From: a virus
Length of the DNA: 64,000 nucleotides
Strand: one strand, 5' to 3'
Virus record (IMG/VR): IMGVR_UViG_3300029258_001212
Coordinates: 62,001 to 126,000 of that record
Under the pieces are notes generated by a model, which made no database searches, was not told the DNA's origin, and worked only from the letters and a program-made list of their open reading frames with translations. The stretch's first letter is position 1, and each line of letters opens with the position of its first letter. The translations under genes were made by a program, and so were the position numbers. Shown in pieces: positions 56,435 to 63,896 of this stretch.

Positions 56435-57150
56435 CCCCAGATGAGGCGAGACTGAAGCTCCTCGAGGATGTGATCCGGAAGCAGATCCCATCCTTCGAGG
56501 TGCGCTTCAAGGACAAGGGGCCCGGGTCTGGCGGCCAGAAGCTGATCGCCAAGCTGATCTGGCTGTTCAACCGGGAGTACATGACCCGCTACATCAGCAC
56601 GTTCTACCCTCGGGTGTACTGGCCCACCGAGGCAGACTACAGGGACGATCCGCGTGGGGCGTTCAAGACGCTGGCGCACGAAGCCGTCCACCTCATGGAC
56701 GATCACCGGCGCCGTGGCTGGTTTGCGTTCTCTTACCTGTTGCCGGCGGTGCTGGCCCCGTTGGCGCTCGGCGCCCTGGCGGCTATCTGGGCGAGCAACT
56801 GGTTCCTGATGTTCCTGGTGGCCCTGGTGTTCCTCCTGCCCCTGCCGGCCTACTGGCGGATGTGGTGGGAGCTCCGCGGCTACAGCATGAGCATGGCCAT
56901 GTACGCTTGGCGGGACGGGAGCATCCCGGCGGACACGAAGACCTGGATGGCGGAGCGGTTCACCGGGCCTGCTTACTATTTCATGTGGCCTTTCAAGCGC
57001 GGGATCATGCGGCGCCTCGCCGCATCCGAAAAGGCCATTCACAACGGTGACATACTGAAGTGGGGGCCGATCTACGCCCAGGTTCACCGGATCCAGAAGC
57101 TGTCCGACTCCGAGGCGGTGGCACTGGCGTCCCGGGAGGGGGGGAGCTGA
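56431..57150 (+). CDS. Membrane-anchored zincin metalloprotease-like protein
   Basis: A 239-residue protein. HEAVH at residues 83-87 in KTLAHEAVHLMDDH is a zincin motif. It is followed by two membrane segments, FAFSYLLPAVLAPLALGALA (about 97-116) and FLMFLVALVFLLPLPAYW (about 124-141), and then WWELRGYSMSMAMYAWRDGS, where the Glu could be the third zinc ligand. A soluble C-terminus ends it. It may process host or phage membrane proteins; it sits between small zinc proteins and the endolysin gene. Confidence 0.6.
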   Translation: MTPDEARLKLLEDVIRKQIPSFEVRFKDKGPGSGGQKLIAKLIWLFNREYMTRYISTFYPRVYWPTEADYRDDPRGAFKTLAHEAVHLMDDHRRRGWFAFSYLLPAVLAPLALGALAAIWASNWFLMFLVALVFLLPLPAYWRMWWELRGYSMSMAMYAWRDGSIPADTKTWMAERFTGPAYYFMWPFKRGIMRRLAASEKAIHNGDILKWGPIYAQVHRIQKLSDSEAVALASREGGS

Positions 57151-57386
57151 TGGCAGGGACCGGTGACCTGGAGAGCCGGATCGCCAAGCTCGAGACCGGC
57201 ATGAAGCGGGTGGACAAGGCCATCGTCCAGCTCCTTGAGCTGGTCCAGGAGGTGGGCGGATTGACTATCAGCCTGGTTTCTGTTCTGATTTCGGGTTCAA
57301 GGATCCGTGCAGGAGCCAAATCGAAGCTGCGGAGCCGTGCCGATGGGCTGGCCGAGCGGTTCGGCGGAGATGATGATGAAGCATGA
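57150..57386 (+). CDS. Small helical protein upstream of the endolysin
   Basis: A 78-residue protein. DLESRIAKLETGMKRVDKAI and VQLLELVQEVGGLTISLVSV form a coiled coil then a hydrophobic stretch (GGLTISLVSVLISG) that may be a membrane segment, after which the tail is basic and acidic. A small hydrophobic protein directly before an endolysin is a holin or pinholin candidate, but the hydrophobic stretch is short. Confidence 0.5.
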   Translation: MAGTGDLESRIAKLETGMKRVDKAIVQLLELVQEVGGLTISLVSVLISGSRIRAGAKSKLRSRADGLAERFGGDDDEA

Positions 57387-58812
57387 TTACCAGCGATTGA
57401 GTCTGGTGCAGCTCCGAAAGGGGTGCAAGCGCCCCGAGGTTGGGCTCCTACAGAGCGCCATGGCCCACCTGGGCTACTACAAGGGCGCCATCGACAACTG
57501 GTTTGGGCGGGCCACCCAGGGGCGCCAGGGCTCGGATGGGCGCCCTGTGGACGGCCTGGTGCGGTTCCAGGCAGACCACGGGCTGGACCAGGACGGCGTG
57601 GCCGGGAAGATCACCCAGACGCTGCTACTGCGCCAGGCGGAGGCGGCCGGGTGGAAGCCTGAGCTGCGGCTTCAGATCCAATCCGTGATCACCTACTTCG
57701 AGACCAGCACTACCATGGACGCCTACGGCATGTCCGAATCGGACATTGGCGATGGCGCTGGGGCCAACTACGGGTTCATGCAGTCCAACAGCCTGGGCAG
57801 CGTGGAGCATGTGCTCAAGCTGGCCGGCGCGGAGCACCTGGTGGACGTGTACCGGGGCAGCGGGAAGTCCGAAGAGTGGATCCGCGAGTGGCTGGTGCGT
57901 CCAGGCGTTGCCCAGCGCAGTCCGACGATCCGGAAGATCGCCAATCGGGCGCGCGAGGAGCTCAAGATCGAAGAGGACGACATGCCTGGGATCGAGGAGT
58001 GGGCCGGGCGCCCGGACCTGGCGAAGTATTGGCGGGACGCCATCGAAGACTTCCCCAGGGCCTACCTGGACATTCCAAACCCAACGATCCAGAGCTGGTT
58101 CGGCTCGGTGAAGGGGATCGAAGCTCAGGACGTGTACTTCGATGAGGTGGTGCTCAGGGTGGCCAAGCGCCAGATGAAGGATCTACCGGAGATCTGCGAC
58201 TGGGAAGGTCACCCGAAGCTGCACCGGTACTGGGAGCGGGCGCTGCTACTGTTCTGCGACACCGTGATTCAGAACGGCGGGATGTGGAGCTCCTACGCCA
58301 GACCGTTCTGGAAGGACACCGTGGGCGTGGACTCCTATCCGCCCAGGCACAAGCTGATGGAGCTCTACACCGGCACCTGGTGGGATGGGCTCCTGGGGAA
58401 ATACATTCCCTACAAGGACCTGAAGGAGCTCTGGTGGGCGGAGCTCAAGCGCCAGGAGGCGGCCCACGAGGGCAAGCCCAGAACGGCCAAGCGCGCGGCG
58501 AACCGAGAGCTTTGCCGGCGCATCATGGAGGAGAACATCCCCGAAGACGATCCCGTGTCCAAGCTGGTGCTTCTCGCCCAGTGGCGGGCGCGTACCAGTT
58601 CACCGAAGTGGTGGTACATCGCCGTGGCGTGTCGCCGGATGCTGGACGCAACCGGCCATGGCGTCGTGAACGGTGCGACCATCGACCTGGTGGCGGACTA
58701 TCGCCTTGGTGTCCAGCGTGACCCAGATGAAAAAAGCCCGGGAAGAACAATCCGGGAGACCTATCTCAAGGACCACCACGCGGACATTCTGGAGAAGCTC
58801 GGGATCGGCTGA
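57376..58812 (+). CDS. Endolysin with N-terminal peptidoglycan-binding domain
   Basis: A 478-residue cell-wall hydrolase. Residues 18-86 are a PG_binding_1 domain (EVGLLQSAMAHLGYYKGAID, VDGLVRFQADHGLDQDGVAG). The next part has a lysozyme/chitosanase-like centre: E109 in VITYFETSTT and DIGDGAGANYGFMQSNSLG (about 123-141). A long helical C-terminus follows with unknown role (residues 200-478, YWERALLLFCDTVIQNG, DKDLKELWW-like segments). It overlaps the preceding small gene. Three in-frame ATGs occur at 57370, 57373 and 57376; the last has the best ribosome-site spacing. Confidence 0.68.
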   Translation: MKHDYQRLSLVQLRKGCKRPEVGLLQSAMAHLGYYKGAIDNWFGRATQGRQGSDGRPVDGLVRFQADHGLDQDGVAGKITQTLLLRQAEAAGWKPELRLQIQSVITYFETSTTMDAYGMSESDIGDGAGANYGFMQSNSLGSVEHVLKLAGAEHLVDVYRGSGKSEEWIREWLVRPGVAQRSPTIRKIANRAREELKIEEDDMPGIEEWAGRPDLAKYWRDAIEDFPRAYLDIPNPTIQSWFGSVKGIEAQDVYFDEVVLRVAKRQMKDLPEICDWEGHPKLHRYWERALLLFCDTVIQNGGMWSSYARPFWKDTVGVDSYPPRHKLMELYTGTWWDGLLGKYIPYKDLKELWWAELKRQEAAHEGKPRTAKRAANRELCRRIMEENIPEDDPVSKLVLLAQWRARTSSPKWWYIAVACRRMLDATGHGVVNGATIDLVADYRLGVQRDPDEKSPGRTIRETYLKDHHADILEKLGIG

Positions 58813-58835
58813 CGGGTTACGCAAGGAGGATCGGT

Positions 58836-59771
58836 ATGCGTTTCCTAGTTTTCATCATTGCCCTGTTCGCCATCATGCCTGAAGCTGGCGCCCGAGAGCC
58901 AGCTCAGGCCAGCAAGGTGGCGAGCGCCACGAAGGCGGCCATCCCTACCCTGGCCCCTCTTGCCCAGGGGCTCCTGGCTGTCCGTGGTCACCAGCGTCAC
59001 GTGAAGCCGGCCCTGGTGAGGCGTCTCGAGCGTGAGGCCAAGGAGGTGATCGCCATGCCCGGCAACGGATGGATGAAGCCTCACATCCTACTCGGGCTCG
59101 CTGTCACCGAGAGCGATCTTCGCGGCTGGCTCAAGCGCGGCTACGGCACCGTGGCAGACTGCGGGCTCACCCAGGTGAACCTCACTCGCCTCCGCATGAC
59201 CACCTACAAGAAGCGGAAGCTCTGCCGGGCTATCCGTAAGAACACCAAGCTGGCCATGGTGTGGACGATGAAGGAGCTCAATACGGTGAAGGCGCGCTAC
59301 TGCACACCGAAGTGGCTCAAGCGTATCAAGCGATACCAGCGCGGGACCGGGGAATGGCGCGGGCTCAACGATGACCAGCGATTCTGGATGTGTGTCCTGA
59401 ACGTCTACAATCAAGGGCCCAGATTCGTCACGTATAGGTGGAACACGTGCAAGTGGAAGCATCGGTTCCCGGAGGATCCATCTCAGGCGGTGCTCGACAA
59501 GCGCGCCAAGAAGTGCCGGAGCCGGAATCGGTACTGGCTTCGGACCATGTGCTTTGCGACCGGGATCCGCTTGAACAAGACGCCGAAGTACGCGCGGCGC
59601 CGGTGGACGCGGAGCGGCTGGAAGGTGAAGTCCCTTCACCGTGCGTCGTGCAGGCGCGTTTGGACCTGGAAGGGGATGCAGAAGCTATACTCCTGGAAGC
59701 CCCTTCCCGCGCCCCCGCGCCCGCGGCCGACAAACAAACCTGTTCGGGTGTCACAGATTGGAGGTAGCTGA
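58836..59771 (+). CDS. Secreted lytic transglycosylase-like protein
   Basis: A 311-residue protein with AAGGAGG upstream. Residues 1-19 (MRFLVFIIALFAIMPEAGA) are a signal peptide. An SLT-like core follows: LGLAVTESDLRGWLK with catalytic Glu candidate E92, then VADCGLTQVNLTRLR (Gly-Leu-Thr-Gln-Val matches the G-L-x-Q motif), and NVYNQGPRFVTYRWN. The C-terminus is very basic with many C, W, R and K. It would cleave peptidoglycan glycan strands in the periplasm during lysis or entry. Confidence 0.65.
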   Translation: MRFLVFIIALFAIMPEAGAREPAQASKVASATKAAIPTLAPLAQGLLAVRGHQRHVKPALVRRLEREAKEVIAMPGNGWMKPHILLGLAVTESDLRGWLKRGYGTVADCGLTQVNLTRLRMTTYKKRKLCRAIRKNTKLAMVWTMKELNTVKARYCTPKWLKRIKRYQRGTGEWRGLNDDQRFWMCVLNVYNQGPRFVTYRWNTCKWKHRFPEDPSQAVLDKRAKKCRSRNRYWLRTMCFATGIRLNKTPKYARRRWTRSGWKVKSLHRASCRRVWTWKGMQKLYSWKPLPAPPRPRPTNKPVRVSQIGGS

Positions 59772-60241
59772 TGGGTGACAACGGGCACCAGGCCCAAGTA
59801 GCAGAGACCGAAGGCTGGTTTACCAAGCGGCTCGAGGAAATCGACCGCGAGGTGGAAAGACTTGGCGGGGAGGCGCGTGCCGTTCTGTCAGGCGAGGCCA
59901 AGCGCGTAGAGGGGTGGTATCAGGAGCAACGCAAGATGCTCGAGCGCGTTCACCGAGAGAGCATCGGGGACGCCAAGCGGGAACACGGAGCTCGCCGCGC
60001 GGAGCTCGACCGAAACCACAAGGCCACACTCGAGAGCCTCGAGGCCCATCATAAGAACAAGCTCGCGGAGCTCCGCCTGGAGAAGACGGCCAAGCTGTCC
60101 CCCCTCGAGGGGGAGCTCGACGCCCAGGTGGACGCAGCGGAGCTGTGGAAGCGTGAGGCACTGGCGGCGGCGGAGGCGGAGCGCAAGGAGAGACTGAAGG
60201 CTATCGCGGACCGGGGGCGGGACGCGGCGGCCAGGGAGTAG
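59771..60241 (+). CDS. Long coiled-coil protein
   Basis: A 156-residue protein that is almost entirely charged helix: EEIDREVERLGGEARAVLSG, RRAELDRNHKATLESLEAHH, LAAAEAERKERLKAIADRGR. It overlaps the transglycosylase gene by TGATG. No family recognised; possible scaffold, assembly or membrane-interaction role. Confidence 0.5.
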   Translation: MGDNGHQAQVAETEGWFTKRLEEIDREVERLGGEARAVLSGEAKRVEGWYQEQRKMLERVHRESIGDAKREHGARRAELDRNHKATLESLEAHHKNKLAELRLEKTAKLSPLEGELDAQVDAAELWKREALAAAEAERKERLKAIADRGRDAAARE

Positions 60242-60291
60242 ACTGAACACGGGTCACCAGGTGGCCCACCGGCAACGATTGGAGGATTGGA

Positions 60292-61338
60292 ATGTCGGTA
60301 GCAGCGGTATTCGCCAAGAAAAAACCGGAGCTCGAGCAAGCCCGGTCAGCCTACACGAACCAAGGGGTGCCAGAGTGGCTCATGGGCGAGCTCACCTCGG
60401 TGCGGGAGAAGCCTCCGCTCAAGCCGGACTCCTGGGTGACGGCTTCCGGACTGGGGCGCCTGTGCCCTCGGTACGAGACCCTCCGGGCAGTTCACGAGAT
60501 CACGATCCAGGACACCACCACCGGTGTGATGCAGTGGACCTTTGACGTGGGCAACGCCTACCACGATATGTACCGGGAGCACTACATGGGCCCGCGTGGC
60601 GCTTACCTGGGGCGCTGGCGCTGTTTGCGGTGCGGGTGGAACACGGACCAGGGAGTTGAGAAGCCCCTCGACTGGGGAGAGCACGGGATCCCACAGCCGG
60701 CCAAGGCGCCCCTCAAGCCCACCAGCTATATGCCGGAGGGCGACTTCCCGAGCGAGGAGCACATCCTCCTGGCGAAGATGCCCGAGCGGTGTCCGAATTG
60801 CGGCGGCAAGCGCGCGTTTCCCGACTGGACGGCCAGCGGGCGCGAGGTGGACGGCCACCAGCGGGCCATCGTGTACCACGAGTGGCTCCTCACCAATGAG
60901 GAGTACCGGGTACGGGTGATGCCTGACGGATGGCGCCAGTCCTTGAGCACCGAGAAGATCCTATTCCAGGAGCTCAAGTCCATCAGCCCGAACGGCTACA
61001 AGAAGATCAAGTCCAGCGGCGCGGCCAAGCCGGAGCACGTTGTTCAGACCCAGGCGGGCCTCTGGCTCTCCGGTTGGGACATTGGCGAGATCGTCTACTT
61101 CTGCAAGGCGCCGATCTGGCGGTTCCCTGACGGCTGGAAGCCGGAGGACTTCTTTCACCAGGTGGTGGTGCGTTACGATGAGGGCACCCTCGAGGCCACG
61201 GTCTGGGGCCCGGTCACCGAGATGCGCGAAGCTCTCAAGGCCGGCACGGTCACGAAGCGGATCTGCGTCAACACGGAGGTGCCCCGGGCCAAGGACTGTG
61301 ACCTGTGCCAGCTTTGCTTCAAGGAGCCGAATGGATGA
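60292..61338 (+). CDS. PD-(D/E)xK-type nuclease with zinc fingers
   Basis: A 348-residue protein with GGAGG upstream. Cysteine pairs RCLRCGW, RCPNCGGKRA and a late CDLCQLCFKE are present. A D..E-x-K core is likely at EWLLTNEEYRVRVMPDGWRQ and ILFQELKSISPNGYKKI, where E-L-K is the nuclease dyad, and AKPEHVVQTQAGLWLSGW follows as in Cas4/RecB-like exonucleases. The late cysteines could hold an iron-sulfur cluster as in Cas4/AddB proteins. Overlaps the next gene by ATGA. Confidence 0.6.
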   Translation: MSVAAVFAKKKPELEQARSAYTNQGVPEWLMGELTSVREKPPLKPDSWVTASGLGRLCPRYETLRAVHEITIQDTTTGVMQWTFDVGNAYHDMYREHYMGPRGAYLGRWRCLRCGWNTDQGVEKPLDWGEHGIPQPAKAPLKPTSYMPEGDFPSEEHILLAKMPERCPNCGGKRAFPDWTASGREVDGHQRAIVYHEWLLTNEEYRVRVMPDGWRQSLSTEKILFQELKSISPNGYKKIKSSGAAKPEHVVQTQAGLWLSGWDIGEIVYFCKAPIWRFPDGWKPEDFFHQVVVRYDEGTLEATVWGPVTEMREALKAGTVTKRICVNTEVPRAKDCDLCQLCFKEPNG

Positions 61339-61700
61339 ACATCCCGAACGTGAGACCACTGCACGGCTACGTGATGCTCAAGTTCTACCCGGATCAGGAG
61401 TTCCCATTGGATCCAAGCTCCGGGCTGTACCTGGCCAGAGCTCCGCACCAGAAAGCCGTCTGGCGCATCGGGAAGGTGATCGCCATTGGCGATGGCATTC
61501 CGGCCAAGAAAGGCGACAAGGTGACGCCACACGAGCTCAAGGTGGGGGACTTCGTGGTTACAGACCACATCTTCGGGGCGGTGGTGTACGATGGGAAGAA
61601 CGTGGAGCACCTGGAGATTCGCGTGCTGTCCGTGGATCAGATTGAAGGCGTCCTGGAGGGCGTCACCGAGGAGGCGGCAAAGGTGCTGGACATAGGATGA
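61335..61700 (+). CDS. GroES-like co-chaperonin
   Basis: A 121-residue protein from ATG 61335. The beta-barrel pattern is seen in RPLHGYVMLKFYPDQEFPLD, AVWRIGKVIAIGDGIPAKKG, KVGDFVVTDHIFGAVVYDGK and EIRVLSVDQIEGV, matching the GroES fold's order (mobile loop, I-G-x-V-x-x-I-G-x-G, VGDxVx). It lies between a nuclease and a resolvase, without a GroEL gene in the window, so it may redirect host GroEL as T4 gp31 does, an analogy from established knowledge. Confidence 0.62.
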   Translation: MNIPNVRPLHGYVMLKFYPDQEFPLDPSSGLYLARAPHQKAVWRIGKVIAIGDGIPAKKGDKVTPHELKVGDFVVTDHIFGAVVYDGKNVEHLEIRVLSVDQIEGVLEGVTEEAAKVLDIG

Positions 61701-62281
61701 TCTCGGTACTCGGTGCAGATCTGGCTCAACGCCACAGCGGCTTCTGTTTCATCCCAGGTGGGTGGGACGGTCGTTTCGAGTCCTTGGTGACGGACTTCTG
61801 TGAGTACGGCGCCAAGGGGCGCATCGAAGATTCCACGGCCATCGAAATCATGCTCACTGCGGCCAGGACGGCCGTGAACCTCGCCAGGCGCACGAAGCCA
61901 GATGAGATTGTGGTGGAGGAGTACGCCTACCGCGCCAAGGGTAACGCCGTACATCGCCAGGCGGAGATCGGTGGAGTAGTCCGGTCCCAGCTCCGCCTGG
62001 CTGTTGGCATTGCGGCCGGACTGGTTCCGATGGGCACGGCCAGATCGTTCCTGATCGGCGGCTCCCTCCGCGGCAAGCGGAAGGCGGACAAGAAGAACGG
62101 CGTGAAGCCCCTCGAGAAGAAAGACCAGATCCTCGCGTTCCTGGCCAATCGTGGATTCTCATTCCCCACGGATGACGTGTCCGATGCCTTCGTGGTGGGG
62201 TACTATCACTATTGCCAGCGGAATGGCCTGGATTGCATGTTCGATCCGATTCTGGAGAGCGAGCAAGTAGTGAAGCTGTGA
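61697..62281 (+). CDS. RuvC-like Holliday junction resolvase
   Basis: A 194-residue protein. Acidic catalytic residues are D8 in LGADLAQ, E74/E75 in IVVEEYAYRAKG, and D159, D160 and D163 in PTDDVSDAF, the D-E-D-D arrangement of RuvC/RNase H folds. It would cut four-way junctions before DNA packaging. It overlaps the GroES-like gene (ATGA). Confidence 0.72.
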   Translation: MISVLGADLAQRHSGFCFIPGGWDGRFESLVTDFCEYGAKGRIEDSTAIEIMLTAARTAVNLARRTKPDEIVVEEYAYRAKGNAVHRQAEIGGVVRSQLRLAVGIAAGLVPMGTARSFLIGGSLRGKRKADKKNGVKPLEKKDQILAFLANRGFSFPTDDVSDAFVVGYYHYCQRNGLDCMFDPILESEQVVKL

Positions 62282-62284
62282 ACC

Positions 62285-62623
62285 ATGATGCCCAACCCCG
62301 CCAACACCTGGAACGGTATCGGCCGCGTGGCCCAGGATATTCGCTTCGGTCGGACCGGAGAGGGACAGCGCGTGTGCTCGTTCCAGGTGACTACCACCAG
62401 CCGGGGAGACCGGCTCACCTGGGTGCGGATCAACGTCTACGATCAGGAGCTGGTGAAGTACGTCAAGCGCCGGATCGTGAAGGGGGCGACAGTGCAGGTG
62501 GAGGGCGAGCTGATGAACCGCAACAAGGGCGGACGCAATGGTCCCCAGCTCACCGAGGTGAGGGCCTTTTCAATCGAACCGACAGACGATGAGGGAGCCG
62601 ATGGTAGCCGCAACCGAGAATGA
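62285..62623 (+). CDS. ssb: Single-stranded DNA-binding protein, bacterial SSB type
   Basis: A 112-residue OB-fold protein: NTWNGIGRVAQDIRFGRTGE, VCSFQVTTTSRGDRLTWVRI, KYVKRRIVKGATVQVEGELM and PQLTEVRAFSIEP match the SSB OB order including W-I-R-I-like and V-x-V-x-G-x-L. It lacks a C-terminal acidic IPF tip. A second, larger ssDNA-binding protein is encoded at 50693 and has the tip, so the two may have separate roles. Confidence 0.78.
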   Translation: MMPNPANTWNGIGRVAQDIRFGRTGEGQRVCSFQVTTTSRGDRLTWVRINVYDQELVKYVKRRIVKGATVQVEGELMNRNKGGRNGPQLTEVRAFSIEPTDDEGADGSRNRE

Positions 62624-63371
62624 CCTGCAAGTAGTGGACGGCCAGGCGCCGATCACTGATGACGTGAACGAAATCCGTGAGCACCTACAGGAGCTCAAGG
62701 GGCGCTTCACCCGTACCTACTTCGAGTTCGGGGAGGTGCTCCAGAGGGCTTACGAGCTCGGGGCCCATAAGACATGGGGATTCCCCACTTGGAAGGAGTA
62801 CGTGGAGGAGGAGCTCGGCATGTCCGAGCGCCGTTGCCAGTACCTCCTGTCCATTCACAAGTGGTTCAACAAGGTGCTCAAGGACCACCCGCACGTGCGC
62901 CAGCGCGTGGAGCACCTGGGCTGGTCGAAGGTCCGGCTCCTGGTGGGCGTGGTGGACGAGACCAACGTGGACGAGTGGGTGGCCCGGGCGGAGAAGATGA
63001 CCCTGGCGGCGCTCCAGGAGTTTATCAAGGAGCTCAAGGCCGGCAAGACACCGAGCGATGAAACCGAGAAGCTCACCACGCTTTCGATCAAGCTCTACCC
63101 CGAGCAGGTGGCCAACGTGGAGGACGCCCTGGAGCTCGCCAAGGAGATCGCGGAGAGCGACAAGCGCGGCCACCTGATCGATCTGATCTGCACGACGTTC
63201 AAGGCGGACCACGTGTTCTCTTCGAGCCCAGGCACGAAGATGAGCGAGCTCTACATCGCCAAGATCGAGAAGATCATGGGGGTGCGCCTGGTGGTGGTGG
63301 ACGAGGCATCCCGCAAGGTCAAGTACGGCCTGGATGTGCTCGAGCGACTGGCGGAGGAACCGAAGGAGTAA
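62601..63371 (+). CDS. ParB/KorB-like DNA-binding protein
   Basis: A 256-residue protein from ATG 62601 (GGGAG 4 bases upstream; an in-frame ATG at 62589 is possible). The segments RRCQYLLSIHKWFNKVL and WSKVRLLVGVVDETNVDEWV with LGMSE and KTWGFPTWKEYVEEE resemble phage ParB-like or DUF3102-type proteins, in which a helix-turn-helix recognises DNA. The C-terminal half has LTTLSIKLYPEQVANVEDAL. The next block also begins with a ParB-like gene, which supports a shared role. Confidence 0.5.
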   Translation: MVAATENDLQVVDGQAPITDDVNEIREHLQELKGRFTRTYFEFGEVLQRAYELGAHKTWGFPTWKEYVEEELGMSERRCQYLLSIHKWFNKVLKDHPHVRQRVEHLGWSKVRLLVGVVDETNVDEWVARAEKMTLAALQEFIKELKAGKTPSDETEKLTTLSIKLYPEQVANVEDALELAKEIAESDKRGHLIDLICTTFKADHVFSSSPGTKMSELYIAKIEKIMGVRLVVVDEASRKVKYGLDVLERLAEEPKE

Positions 63372-63422
63372 GAGGAGCCGGTGCCCATCCTGTGCAGCAT
63401 TGGAGCTGCAAAGGAGGCAGAG

Positions 63423-63725
63423 ATGGATAGTCTTAGCGTTGGATGCCAGGTGATCTACACGGATGAACACTTCAAGGACCACCACGCCCTGGTGACGGCC
63501 ATCTGGGCAGCGTCACATGAGCACCTGGTTCAGGGGAGCGACGAGGTGAAACACACCTGCGTGAACCTGGTCTACGTGTCCGGTGACGACACCAAGGACG
63601 ATCCCTACGGACGGCAGATCGAACGGAACACATCGGTGGTCCATTCGAGCGTGCAGCCGGCGGGGGGTGCGTGCTGGAGGTTCCCCAGTGAGCCACGGCC
63701 CAAGATGGGCGTGGTGAGCAAGTAG
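63423..63725 (+). CDS. Hypothetical beta-rich small protein
   Basis: A 100-residue protein from ATG 63423 with AAAGGAGG upstream. It reads MDSLSVGCQVIYTDEHFKDH, ALVTAIWAASHEHLV and CVNLVYVSGDDTKDDPYGRQ, a pattern like small SH3-type proteins with a K/D-rich loop. Function unknown. Confidence 0.5.
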   Translation: MDSLSVGCQVIYTDEHFKDHHALVTAIWAASHEHLVQGSDEVKHTCVNLVYVSGDDTKDDPYGRQIERNTSVVHSSVQPAGGACWRFPSEPRPKMGVVSK

Positions 63726-63790
63726 CCCGGCGGCCGGTGACTGGTGCCGAAGAGGTGCCTGCCCCACTGGTTCCAATGCTGCACAGGATG

Positions 63791-63863
63791 GGACACCCTC
63801 TTGACTCTTTTCTCCTAGTAAGGGTAGATAAGGTTAAGTAAGCAGAAGCAACGTCTGTGCCAA
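63791..63863 (+). promoter_or_regulatory. Repeated block-boundary element, copy 6
   Basis: CTCTTGACTC subclass. The hairpin is imperfect (TCTCCT with AGGGTAGA) and the box reads TTAAGTAAG. AGCAGAAGCAAC and GTGCCAA (63857-63863) are kept. Here the next ATG (63897) is 34 bases further on and has its own GGGAGG site. Confidence 0.75.
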
Positions 63864-63896
63864 TCTGCGATTTGAACCTCTGGAAGGGAGGCCCTG

